Below are positions 41,173 to 53,598 of a stretch of DNA of 64,000 nt, in pieces. How positions within the stretch are numbered: the stretch's first letter is position 1; each line of letters begins with the position of its first letter. The DNA lies in the NCBI RefSeq assembly GCF_004193775.1, contig NC_041002.1, positions 40,524,038 to 40,588,037 of the forward strand, read 5' to 3'. Below the pieces are notes generated by a model that did no database searches, was not told where the DNA came from, and worked only from the letters and a program-made list of their open reading frames with translations. Both the position numbers and the translations under genes were made by a program. This DNA is from Glycine soja. Its lineage: Eukaryota; Streptophyta; Magnoliopsida; Fabales; Fabaceae.

Positions 41173-42953
41173 CTTCTTTACTACTAGTTTAATTCCCATC
41201 TTAGAAAAATATACTATTATTAAAAAGGAGATAAAGTGTAAGAATCAATTGAAATGAAATTAAAATTGAAAATGCTTATTTATGAAAATTATAAAGTCTA
41301 AGAATGAAATAATAAAGGAGAATCACACACACATAATATTTAAACAAAGTTAATTACAATGATCACCCATGTGGTTTACTTTTATTACACTTGCCATCCT
41401 TTTTTTGACATTACTTTTAATCTCATCTATTAACTCCATAAAATTTTATTAGTAAATTAAATAAAAGAAAAAAAATAATTACAATAAGTTGTTAATCTAA
41501 ACTTTCCCATTTCACTTACTCATATCAACAACTTTTTTTTTCTCTTTTCATCTGTTATTTCTACCTTTTCTCTCTTTACAAGAAGGTTTAGGGTTTGGTT
41601 GAGATATATGGCCAAAATTGGGGCTTCCATATGAAAACATTCGTGTTGTAGTTATTGGACGATTGTGCAGTGGTAGAAATTAAAGTTGCTCATTTGGAAG
41701 GAGAAGGGAGTCAAAGTCAATTTTGCATTACTGTTCTGCATTGTTGTTTCACACAGCTTAGGGTTTTGAAGAAGGGAGACAAAGAGTGTTAGGGTATTGG
41801 AACTACTAAAAGGTTCATTAGTTTTTTGAATTTGTAGTTTAGGGTTTATTTTATTTTCTCTGTTATATAGGGGGCACTCAATTTTATTTATTTGTTGTGA
41901 TGGTGGACCACTAGTTTAGTTACTTTTTTTTGTGTGTTGGTGGAGCATAGAGAACACGATTGATGATGGATGATCCTGTTGTTGATCCTAATATTGTGCA
42001 TCCTTCAAATGAGCATTTTGTTCATGAAGAACAGCAACCCATCAATGAAGAACCTGACATTGTAAATCTCAGTCCATGTCTTGATGAAGTTCATGTGAGT
42101 GAGGAAGAGACATTCTTGCTAGTTTTTTAAATGGTTCATCTGGGATTGAATATGAGACAACCAATGAGGAGGTAGATCTTGATGAAGAATCTAAAGCTCC
42201 TATGTGACTTTGAGGAGACAATTGATGTCATTATCTCTTACATGTTGACAAGCTAAAGCATAAATGGGTCGGACACACATTTATCTTATTTTTCAATCAT
42301 TCACAATTTGCTTAGAGCAATTGCAAATTACTCCACTACCATTGACACTTGAAGAAGAAGCAATTCTTAATTGAGACATTTCAACAAACACCCAACAAGA
42401 AACAAAAAAAAAATACAAAGTTAAAAGAAAGGAATAGACACATTTTAGGCAAAGAAAATTCAACAAAAATCACATGTTCCTCATGTGACACTTTTAAACT
42501 AACGTTTTCATGCCTAAAACATCCGAGAGTGATCATTGAAACAGAAAGCCAAAAATAAGTTTTCTTTAAGGTTCAAAAAAGTAGGAGTACCCAATGTAAT
42601 AAAAACAACCCACATGGGATGGTTATTGTTATTCACTATAAAACAATACAATAATATTTTATTTTTTATGATTAATATTTTAATATTCTAAGGCCATCTT
42701 ATAAAATCCTTAATTAAGCCACTTAATTTTACTTATCTTAGGTCTCTTTTGGTCCATCATATGTATTACGACTCTTATTGTGGATGCGTCAGCTACATTT
42801 TTTCATTTTTTTAATATAAAAATTCACAACAAAATTGCAATTGTGACTATAACCACAATATAAAATCATGCATTTTACAAGAAATGTAAATGGAGTTCAA
42901 AGAAAAGTTGCCTGAAGTAGGTTTGATTTTTCAGTGATCCGAGTTTAGTCAAT
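41173..42953. other. Unassigned intergenic sequence
   Basis: Contains a short acidic frame from ATG at about 41964 (MMDDPVVDPNIVHPSNEHF) that is open for about 55 codons and then broken. Its composition resembles the start of some transposase-derived genes, but no domain is visible. Confidence 0.35.
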
Positions 42954-42962
42954 ATAATATGA

Positions 42963-44311
42963 GGCTTTTTTTACCCAAAAGGGGTATTTTTTTTTTTTTT
43001 TGTATTTTCTATATGTGGTTGGTTTTGAATTAATTATCGAAAGGGGATAAGTCGTAATAGATGTTATGACTTCTGAGTTAGAAGTCATAACACCCATTAA
43101 GTCTTTAATTATTTTTGTAACTAAAGTCGTAAATAATTTATGACTTCAGTATAAATTTTTTTTTACGACTTTAAAGTCGTAATTTTTTTGTTTTGCTTTT
43201 ACGACTTAAAAGTTGTAAATTTTTTTTTCTTTTTTGGTATTACGACTTCAAAGTCGTAATACTTTTTTAAATAAAAGTTTTAAATTATTTTTACCATAAT
43301 TTTTTTATTTTATTTTGTTTTGGTTTCAAATTTTTTAAAATTGAAAAAATTTGTTTATTTAATTATTAAATAAATAATTTTAATTTTACTTGTTATTATT
43401 TTTATTTAATATGTTATATATTTTTATGGTTTTATTTAATATGTTATATATTTTTTTAATGTTTTATTATTTAAAATATATTATATCTTTTTAATATTTT
43501 TTATTTAAATATTTTTGGTTTATTTGAAATTTATATAATTTATTAATAAAGATAGATACTAAAATAAAAAGAGATACTAAAATTTTAAGTGAAGGACAAA
43601 CCAATTTCAAATAGGTGTAAAAAATGATCATAGTGTAAAAATGAAGGACATAGTTGCACTAACTATCTATCCAAATAAGTAGATGACTAAAATAGTTTCT
43701 ACTTTTTATGTTTTTCTTTAATTTTTATTGTTCATTTTATATTAATGTATTATGTTTTTTTAATTTAACAATTACTTTTATTATTAAAAGATTATCTAAA
43801 TTTTGAATAAACAAAAATATTTAAATAAAACAATATTAAAAAGATATTTTAAATAATAAAACATTAAAAATATATAACATATTAAATAAAACTAATAGCA
43901 AGTAAAATTAAAATTATTTATTTAATAATTAAATAAATATTTTTTAACAATTTTAAAAAATTTGAAAACAAAACAAAATAAAATAAAATAATTACCATAA
44001 AATAATTTAAAACCTTTATTAAAAAAAGGTATTAAGACTTTGAAGTCGTACTACCAAAAAAGAAAAAAAATCACAGCTTTGAAGTTGTAGTAAAAAAAAA
44101 TATTATGACTTCGAAGTCGTAAAAAAAATTATACTGAAATCGTAAAATTGTTTACGACTTTAGTGAAAAAAATTAAATAGGTATTACAACTTCTAACTCA
44201 GAACAAGTAATACTTGTTACAACTTATCTCTTTTGGTAATTAATTAAAGACCGTCCCCCATATGGAAAATACGAAAAAATAAAATACACCTTTTGAGTGA
44301 AAAAAAAAACC
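42963..44311. mobile_element. Non-autonomous Mutator-type element with very long inverted repeats
   Basis: 1349 bp. It begins GGCTTTTTTTACCCAAAAGG, and its right end is the inverse of GGTTTTTTTTTTCACTCAAA. The nine bases ATAATATGA lie on both outer sides (42954-42962 and 44312-44320). The arms are about 520-580 bp each, so nearly the whole element is an imperfect palindrome. They contain repeated TTACGACTTTAAAGTCGTAA-like small palindromes (43180-43260, 44035-44130). No coding sequence. Confidence 0.88.
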
Positions 44312-44320
44312 ATAATATGA

Positions 44321-46189
44321 AGCATGTACGGGGCTTTCACTAAAAAAAACTGGGATTTAGCGTCCATTAAACATGTGATTTACTGGTGGTTAAAACCGCC
44401 GCTAATTCGAATTTCTTGTAATGTTTATTTTTACCCATTGTTATAATTTGTTTTCAAACATAACATTTTTAGTTATTTTTGCGTATCCCACTAGTAAGTT
44501 ATCCGTACATTAATGTCGTGTGGCTTTCAAAAGTAGGGAAAAAAAAAAAGAACAAGAAAGAGTAATTATGGGAATTCCTTGCCTGAAATGTGTGGTTCTG
44601 ATGTATTATCTCCTTTCCCGTGTTTATGATCAAGACAAGATGCTGATCAACTGTAAGGAAATCAGATACGGATACCCTATAATAACTGAAGAGGTGCGGT
44701 TTCATTTTTTTACCATTCATTCTTTTTTTAATTATATTTTTGTTAATATTTTATTTAAAAAAATATATTAATGGTTGAGATTTATGAAGTTAAAAATAGA
44801 ACTGCTAAAGATCTTGATCGAAGGGAATCACAGTACGTCGACCCCAGTTAAGGCGAAATTAAAACCGTGCAAATTCCATAATCCCTAGTACCTATGCAAG
44901 TAGTATTACCAATACCACCCTGCCTTATCAATTCATAATCCCATTCAATTATTCATTACTAACCGTACGTAGATTCGTTTTTCAACACTATTATCATCGA
45001 TTAAAATAAAAAGTAACTATTCACCAATTTCACTCTGTAGCATGTTGCAATTAATTAGTTCTGAAACAAATGTTGTTCAACACAAATTTATAGTTGTTTT
45101 AGGTTTAACATAATATTTCCTCTCAACTCATATATAAAAAAATTAATTTTTATATTAATTAAAAAATTAATTGACATCATTTAATTTTTCTAATCTCAAG
45201 TAAAAATTAAAGTTATTTATAAAATATCTTTCATTGAAACATACTATTATGAATAAAAAAGAGTAATTGAAAATAAAATTAGAATTAGATGAAAGACGTT
45301 TTAGAAATTATAGCATTAAATATGACAAAATTAATTAAATTTTATTATATTTAAGTCTAACATACAAGATCACTTTTTTACTTACATATGAGTTCAGGAG
45401 ATACAACTGGGTAGGGGTGTGCTTGCTTGTTGCCTACAAGGTGAGTTCAGGAATGTTTTTTGTTTTCATTTTTAAAGAAAACAAAAAATAAAAATGAAAA
45501 TACATTAGCTTAAAATTTATAAAATATTTTCTTTGGAAATATTTTTATAAACAAGCTCAAAACTGAAAATAACAAGTGATGCTTGGTTTGAGTGTTTTCT
45601 ATTTTCATTTTCAAAGAAAACAAAAAAAATAAGAGTGAAAATATGTTTGTTTAAAATGTTGAAAACATTTTCTCCAACAATATTTTAAACAACAAATCCA
45701 AAACTGAAAATAACAAATTAAAGTTTTCATTCTTTTTTAAAGAAGTAAAAACACAATGACACTTTAGAGTACTTTCTTCTTGATGTATGTTTTCTAAATC
45801 TTCAAAATTTGAAAATGAAAATTATTTTGAGAAAATGAAAACAGAAAATAAACACTCAAATTAAGTACCATCACGTTTCGAGCCTTTTCTAAAAAAAGTT
45901 AAAACATAATGAGAATTTAGAGTATTTTCTATTCCATACAAGTTTTCTAAATCTTAAAAAATTTGAAAATGAAAAAAAATAATAAATATTTCCATACAAA
46001 TGTCCTAACTCAAATATTTTCATATTTTCAACACTCTTTAACCTTCGGTTTTATTTTATATCCCAAAATCATTTTTATTTTCAAATTTCAAAGTTTAATT
46101 GTACATGTATTTTCTTCTTCTATGTAATATACCTTTATTTAATATTTTGTTACTAGTTATTGGAGCATATGACAAATGCTAACAAGTTA
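44321..46189. other. Unassigned, repeat-like
   Basis: A CACTAAAAAAAACTGGG end-like motif starts near 44339, but no partner end was found. From about 45440 to 46010 a motif of the type TTTTCATTTTCAAAGAAAAC recurs about three times with TTTTCTAAATCTT blocks, suggesting a degenerate internal repeat. No gene. Confidence 0.45.
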
Positions 46190-47553
46190 TGTAACATCCA
46201 TTTTTTAAAAAAATAAATTAAAAAGGTTTTTTAGTTAAAAATAAATATAGTTTTAGAAAAAATGTGAGTTTTTTATAATTAAATAAATAAGAAAAAATAA
46301 TTTTATTAAAATAATGGTTTGAAGGAAAATAAAAAGGATATTTGATTTATTCATTTGATAGGAAATAAAATAGTATTTATTTATAAAATAATAAATAAAA
46401 AATAGAGTAAATAATAGGCTAAGAGTACCCTAGCTATAAATAGAGACATGTTGGGTCAGTTTTCAGACCATAGTCTCTACACTTCCTCTTTCTCTCAATT
46501 TTATTTTCCCTTCTCCTCCTCCTCCCAAAACCCTTTCTTTTTCTCGCATACACTCAAACCTGTCTAAGTAAAATGACGATCTCGGATTTGTTAATCGTTG
46601 GATCATCGTGAAATTTGGACACCACCTTTGGAATCTCTTTTCCACATCTTCATCATTGGGATTCATGAAATAACGTCCATAGAGAGAGAAATGTCCCTCA
46701 CACGTTACAGTAAAATGGAGGTTACAATCTCTTCTCTTTTTCTCTAACGCTTGGAAACCCTAACAGAGCAAACAGAGGAAAAATTTGAGGAATCTTAGGG
46801 AGCTACTAGAAACGTAGCTATCATTATTGGACTACACACGTGAGCCTCCTTAGATGTAAGGGATGAGTTTATCACAATTGGGATTAGAATGAACATGTGT
46901 AGGGATCCTTAGAGGATTAAATTGGGTTTATTTTAGGATGTTTATTGAATTATATTTTTTCCTTTATGATTATAAATATGATATTGTTGTGTTTGACGAA
47001 CCAATTGATGTCCTGATGTAAATTGGTTGATAAATTGAGTGCTCTTGGTGTTTTTGTGTTTTTTTTTACATATGATTTTGATGATTATGTGAAATTGTTT
47101 AAGGGGTTTTACTCCTCATGTTGTGAGAAACATTCTTGTATAAATTATTTGTATTTTGGATAAGATTTACTAGGTGAGCATGATAAATTGTAATATTGAG
47201 ATCATGAAATTGTGATTAAAATTGTGTGTAAATGATAAATTGAATATGCGATGAATTGTGGGATAACATGTTGCTTTGAAATTATAATATTTTTATTGAG
47301 ATTGAGTATAAGTGTAAAGTTGAACATGTGTTAATTTGTGAGATACATGTAAAAATGTGATAGTGGATTGTGACATTATGAGATGTTAAATTGTGGACAT
47401 GAGATTTGATTGTGAATAAGTATGTGGTTAACACTTGATGTGATAATACTTGTGTTATGAGCTGTGAGTTATACAATAATTCGACTGGTGTTTGTCTTGA
47501 GAAAAGTGTTTATGCGTAGTATTAAAGGAAAAGTGTAGGTTTCCTAGTTAGGA
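46190..47553. repeat. Truncated LTR related to the solo LTR at 37280
   Basis: Starts TGTAACATCCA and follows the 37280 copy in order: AT-rich block, AATAGGCT-A-GAGTA block, leader-like TCTCTCT tract, GATCATC block and AAAAGTGT-GG blocks. Similarity stops near 47553 after TTAGGAACC, leaving about half of the LTR. Confidence 0.75.
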
Positions 47554-49507
47554 ACCAATGTTAAATTATAGCACAATGTGTTAAACGTGTTTGAAACACG
47601 AGTGTAAGGTTGTGGGTATTCTATAATTAAAAGACACGGTTATATATAGTCAACCATGCCACAACATGTTAGGATAAAATAAAATAAAATTTATATTTTA
47701 CACTTTATTTTAATTTAAAATTTTCATCTCAATTTATTTTTATTTGGTTTCTTTTTATTCTACCGAAGAACCCAAAGTAGCTTAACGTTGAACACTACCA
47801 TACCCAATAATACTGACTACCTAGCACCTAACACGGCTTCTGTACGGCTGTAATGTGGTTTGATGCCAACCTTTTACACAACCAAAAATTGGGAGGCAGA
47901 ATCAAAGAAAATTTGCTATGCTATTAGTCACAAGAGCATCAATGGTGGTGGGCCCATTTCGTGGGCGCAAAGAAAAGCGACTCAATTGGTCAAATTAAAC
48001 AAAGTGTCATTCATTTTGGTGCAGTGTGGTCGCACTCGCAAGGCGTTGGAAGTTAAAATCTAGGGGCGTAAGAACATAGCAAAATCAAAATGAGCAGAGA
48101 AATTAAAAGGAGGGCTTAGCTAGCTAATCCAAAAAGCAATAAAAGAAAAAATCGATTTTATTAAATTAAATGCAGTCCATTGGTTACGAAACCAGGAACA
48201 AAAAGTTGCTGGTAATTGAATTAATTGATTAATAATAATGCAACAACGTAAACTTGGCAGGTTTTTTTATCAATGGGGACGCTAGTTAGAATTGAAGGCA
48301 TGTGACTGTGAGTGAGGCGTGATGCATCATGTTCATGCATGAAGGTGCAAATGCAACGCATTGTGTTGTGCAAACTTAACGTGATGAGAGAAGATTCCAA
48401 GAAAAACAAAGAAAAGGCTCTGGCATGATTGCTGCCGCTGCCGACGAAGCTGTTTGGTGTATGCAAGTGACCAAATTTGACATGTCCCAATGACACTGCA
48501 TGTGACACGCACACATCACAATATGGAAAAGAGAGGAATAACGTAACTACGTATAATTTTTGTTTTGGTCTGTGGCCACTTTAGCCAGCTCCTAAATTTA
48601 TACTGTGAGGCGTTATGATCATATTCACATCACTTACTGCAGGTTCTTGATGAAAAAAAAATCTAAAAATATAAATATTTATTTGTATACTTATTTGATA
48701 TTTTAAGGACTTATATAGTATTTTTTTATTTTAAAGGCTAATGTGATAATGTCTACCATTTTTAAGGAAAAAAGTCACCGTTTCCTTCTTTTTTTTACTC
48801 TCACTTCGCTTTGTGCTATCTTTTGTTTTTTTTTTTATATTTCACATTCCTCTTTTTTTAACTCTTCTTTTATTTAATTTTTATAAAAAAAATGTTAAAA
48901 TTATTTTAGCTTGTTTATTTATTGTTACCAGCTGGTCTCTCTTTTATTTAATTCATTCAATTAAGTATTTTATTATTAAATTTTTTAATTTAGTCTCTTA
49001 ATTTTTAAAATTAAGTCAATATTATTCTTTTTATCTAACAGACAATTAAAAATTAATCCGACAAAAATAATGAAATTGACACATGTCCCTAATAGTTAAC
49101 ATCATTAATTATAATATTAACTTTATTTTAAAAATTAACGAATCAAATTGAATAAATTAAATAAAAAAAGAGACCAAAAAAATAATTTAGTCTAATTAAA
49201 ATTCACAATAAATATTTTTAATATATAAATTATATTATAATAAAAATTATAATAAATAAATATATTTAATTATATAAATTCTATTTTAGATTTATAATTA
49301 ACAATTTTAATTGTTCTATGAGATTATTTTTAACTATTGATAATTTCTTTGAAAATATATTAAAATTTAATTTAAAAATATAGATAGAATAAGATAGATT
49401 GAAGGAGATAAATGATTATAATCTAGAGAAAAAAATAAAACGAGGTATTTTAAGATTATTGAGAGAGAAATTTTATGAGAATAGTGTGTGAAACATATAT
49501 CTAAAAG
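47554..49507. other. Intergenic, nothing recognised
   Basis: Slightly higher GC around 47760-48510 without a convincing coding frame; AT-rich after 48650. Confidence 0.5.
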
Positions 49508-49510
49508 ATA

Positions 49511-50248
49511 CACTATTATAAAAAAGGCTTTGTACATCGGTTATTCGAGCCATTTTACATCAATTTTCAACCGTGGTTATAGGCGATGTTGGAAAAACCT
49601 TTTCTATGACGGTTGTAAATGATCGTCTTAGAATGTTGAACAATCTATATTGATTCTGAGAGAACCGGTGTAGAATGATAATCATTCTAAGACGGCCTTC
49701 GACATGTGACCGTTTTAGAATCGTTAGCATTCTACATCGGTCGTCTCAGAACTGATGTAGAATGCGTTTTTTTTAAATAGAATTACAGATGCACAAATTG
49801 ATAATACAAGAGAAACCAACAAACAATACTTTCTTAAATAGAATATTACATTAGGAAAATATGAAACTTGCACACACAAATAGGTTAGATAATTAGATAC
49901 AGGTTACTGGGCAAATAAATTTAACATAATAATAGCTTAATATTAACAATTCATTTATTTCCAAGAAAATTTAAAAGGTTAAACAAGATACATTATTGAT
50001 GCCTTCCATCCATAATTTTCCAGTTTTCCCCCAAAGGAAGCCAACTTTAGAATTCAAATCATCTGGTAGTTAAGGTTATCATGCAAAATGAACTGAATAA
50101 AATATAGAGAAATATTTGAATTTTCATGTTTCTGTCAAACTATAATGTAAGAATTGAGTCAATGATGAACGCAAAATAGATAACAAGGCCAAGTAAACAA
50201 AAATTTGATATATGCAACTAGATTCCTAAGAGCTAAGTATGTCTGGTC
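49511..50248 (+). mobile_element. Left end of an outer CACTA element
   Basis: Starts CACTATTATAAAAAAGGC, preceded by ATA. The next 250 bases hold repeated TTCTAAGACGG and TTCTACATCGG motifs in both orientations, typical subterminal repeats. The right end was not found; the element seems to be interrupted by the complete CACTA element at 52636 and may be truncated or extend beyond the window. Confidence 0.65.
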
Positions 50249-50382
50249 TTGCCTTTAGTTTAGCCGTGGTGCTATTTGAGATATCCTTTCATCTTCTAGG
50301 AGTGCGTAAGGGTCCACATATTGTGGAGGTGATATAGCCATCTTGCTTGCATCATGGACAAATGTTGGTCCATAATACTGCA
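50249..50382 (-). other. Exon-like C-terminal gene fragment
   Basis: After a CAG-like acceptor the minus strand reads YYGPTFVHDASKMAISPPQY, then VDPYALLEDERISQIAPRLN and a stop. It looks like a genuine C-terminal exon but the family is not recognised. It may belong with the fragment at 51950-52490. Confidence 0.4.
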
Positions 50383-51949
50383 ACAGTAAACTAAGGATCA
50401 AATTCAAAGCCATCTCTCAAACATTAAAGGCATCATTCACTACAAAGAGACTCAATTCAAAAGTGAGGCTTTAATGAATGAAAATTTACACTGCTTGCTT
50501 TGGAGACTAGCTCAAATCATAATTGCAAAAAAAAAAATCATATTTATTTAAAAGAAAATTCATTGTATCCTATATTAACTTAGAAGAAAACAATCACATT
50601 TTTTAAGAAATAAATATGATAAAAATAGAATTTAAGAAAACAAATAGAAGCAATGTTCATCAAGTAAAAGACTAGTATTTTTTGCTAAACTTAGAGTGAG
50701 AGAAAACTTCAGACCATGTCCAAATCGTATAAAAAATAAGAAGACACTCCCAATAATTATGCATATTAAGGAACACGTGCAAATATCTTAAATTGATTTT
50801 GACACATTAATCATTAAAATAATTAAAATTATTTTTTCCAAGTAATCAACACTCTACAAATAATTAGACCTTTAATGTATCAATTATTATATTCTTTAGT
50901 ACTAAAATGAATACGTCATGTGTTTCTCCAAACTGCTACCACTAATTAATCCTATACTAATGTGTCAAAAAGTGAGATTTTTGAATCTGTACGTAAAAAA
51001 AATTGAGATATTATTTAAGATCAATTTTTGTTGTTGTCAAAATCTTAGATCGATCATTTTAACACTGGAAACAAAATGTCATTCATGGGAAATACAAAAT
51101 ATAATTATTTAAATAAATATTTTATTTAATAAATATAATACATTATTTATTATTTATATAAATAATTATTAATTTTGAATTGAGAACAAGGAGCACTTGC
51201 GTCAGCTACTAGTAGTAATATTTTGAAAACAAATAATAATTGTTAAAAAATAGAGTGGAGTGAATTTATAAGCAGCTATATAACGTTGTAGTAATATTTT
51301 AAAAACAAATAATAATTATAACTAACCTCCCCTGTGTTTAGTTACTAGTAGCATCCATGATATCACTCTAATTGGTATATTGGACATAGTTAGCAAAATA
51401 CATAAACAGTAAAATAGTCTTGTTAAAAAAGTTTGGACACACCAGTAGAATAGTCTTGTTAAAAAAATAGTTCTGGAATGCAACAAGTTTAAAAAGACTG
51501 CGAAACTCAACCTAGAGCAAGTTCACATTCTTTATGAAAGATTCATTTATTAGAAAGAAAAGAAGAAGAATAAAAGTAAAAAAAGAACTCTCCAACAGAT
51601 TCCTTCATTGCAAACCAACATTCTTCAGAAAGATATCTTAATGTTGTGTGGATTTTTGAGTATTTTTTCTTGGTTAGTAAGTATGTCCTTGGTTAATAAA
51701 AATATGATCAATTTCAAAAGCACTATTCCTATAGCTGCATTTCACAGGTAGGTAGGGTCATACAAATCCAACATATCATTGAGATGTTGACGGAGCAGAG
51801 TTCAACTTGATTTAGTTAGAAAGTCTAATATTTACGGTGCACAGACAAAAAATGGAAATGCTAAGTATATAGTTTAACTATAGAGACTAAGTATATAGTT
51901 TAACTAAAAATGGAAATGCTAATAAGGAATTAATTACCTTAGAATTCCA
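50383..51949. other. Interior of the outer CACTA element, no gene recognised
   Basis: AT-rich; contains no further exon that I could identify. Confidence 0.5.
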
Positions 51950-52490
51950 AGAGCGGAGTAATATGCGCTGTCCACAAGCGAGATGGCATTCATGCTGATG
52001 ACAAAGAGTGATAACAAAGCACAGTGAGAGCATACAACCTACAAATAAGAAGGATTATATGTCATTCATGCTGAAGATATGGAGATGATAATTTAGTACC
52101 TTTTCTAAGTTCTAATTACAAAGAAGGTATATAAGATTACCCATTGCCGAGTCCAGTGTCAATTGCTGCTAGTCCACAAGCAAACCGGGTAACCACACTG
52201 AAGATAAACATTACAGCAACATAGTTGTGGAAAGATGGCCTTGCTGCAAAGATGAAAGAAAATTTAAAAGTTAGAATATGAATCCATTTAGAACACAACT
52301 GCCAACAGAATTAGAAGTGACACACACGAGGCAGCTTCTCTCTCCATTTGGAGAAATTTGCAAATAAAATGAAGCCATATGTTGCTGCAAGCAATAATTT
52401 ATGTATTATCCACAAACTCCACTTGATCGTATGAGTGCTTCCAACATTGTGATTGAACAATGGGACCCCAACTCCAAAAACATATATTGC
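51950..52490 (-). pseudogene. Fragment of a seven-transmembrane TPRA1/CAND2-like gene
   Basis: Three exon pieces on the minus strand: 52490-52328 (AIYVFGVGVPLFNHN through FILFANFSKWREKLP), 52243-52141 (PRPSFHNYVAVMFIFSVVTR, then GLAAIDTGLGN) and 52038 to about 51950 (LYALTVLCYHSL, then a stop). GT/AG borders and phases agree between the first two and into the third. The hydrophobic segments and SFHNY and YHSL motifs resemble plant TPRA1 (adipocyte-associated membrane protein homologue, a candidate GPCR). The 5' part is missing and the end is disrupted. Likely captured by the outer CACTA element. The family call is from memory of such proteins and is moderate. Confidence 0.45.
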
Positions 52491-52979
52491 CTGATAAGGA
52501 AATGCTTAATTAGCAAAAGGCGAGCCAAACAATCATGCATAAAAGGTGATGCCAGTTAAAAGCAATTTAAAAGAGTAATTAACATCTAAAGAACATAAAC
52601 ATTGTGGCACTGTGCCTTATATGCAATGAAAAATACACTACTAAAAATAAGGCTTTTTACGACACCTAATCTACGACGGTTGTAGAAGGAACCACTTTAG
52701 AAAGTTGTACGGTGACATTTTTGTAATTATTCTGCTGAAAAATTCATTTTACGACACACTTTCTAAGGCGGTTATTGAAAACCGCCTTAGAATGTTATAT
52801 GCAACAATATTTCCGGCGGGTATTAGTAAAAAAACGTCGTAATTGAAAAAAAAGTAATTAAAAAAAAACCTGTGCGTAGCTTGCTCACACTTCTGATTTC
52901 ACATTGAAGCCCTAGCCGTTCGTTGTTCAAGCCCTACCCTATTCAAGCAACACACTTCTGATTTCACGTAAACGACGAA

Positions 52980-53598
52980 AACAACGACTTCTGCGCCAAA
53001 GAAGGATGAGAATAAAGAGCTAAAGATTTGTTTGAGATTTTGATGGATGAGAATAGGTGGAAGGGTTTTACACATAGCAATGTGAGGATTAGTAAGGAGG
53101 TTGAGGGTGAGTTTAGCATTTTTGATGGGTCGGTTACTGGAACTAATTTGGAGTTGCAGGAGGCTAAGTTGATTGTTCAGAGATGGAGGTTTGGAAGCTA
53201 GAATGATGGAGTTCAATCCACAATAAGTGTTTTTGGGTTTTGTACTAAATGGTTAGAAAAAAATAATGATTTTAATCATAAATGACAATAATGTGATTAT
53301 CTGTGTTTATTTGCAGGTGAGGCTTGTGTATGAGGAGCCTGAATCGGGTGTTACGGTTGTTAAGCTAACACATACTGATGTGCCTGAAGAGGATAGGTGA
53401 GTGTTTGATTGAGAATTTGGGAATGGTTTGGGAAAGTTTTGTTTTTGTTTTATTTTGTTTGGTTTGTTAAAGTGGTGTGATTTGTTGTTGAATCTTTATT
53501 ACAAGTATGGGAATGCTACTATGGTGGAGAACACGGAAAGGGGGTGGCGGCATCTTATTTTCCAGAGGATACATGCTATTTTTGGTTTTGGAATTTAG
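52980..53598 (+). pseudogene. AHA1-like (Hsp90 ATPase activator) gene fragment captured by CACTA
   Basis: The AHSA1/SRPBCC C-terminal half is recognisable: linker ASAPKKDENKELK, DLFEILMDENRWKGFTHSN, then RISKEVEGEFSIFDGSVTG, next exon VRLVYEEPESGVTVVKLTHT (53317-53396), and last exon YGNATMVENTERGWR to GFGI and a stop at 53598. AHA1 binds the middle domain of Hsp90 and stimulates its ATPase. Decay seen: a stop replaces the tryptophan after WRFGS, the donor after the first block reads AT-AAGT where GT-AAGT is expected (53223), and the last exon's acceptor seems shifted by a base (ACAAG for ACAGG). Linker and domain are joined with a small frame break near 53020. The N-terminal half is absent. 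Confidence 0.78.

Noticed and set aside
44339..44420. Start of another CACTA or MITE (CACTAAAAAAAACTGGG)
   Set aside because: No matching right end or target duplication found nearby, so not called as an element.
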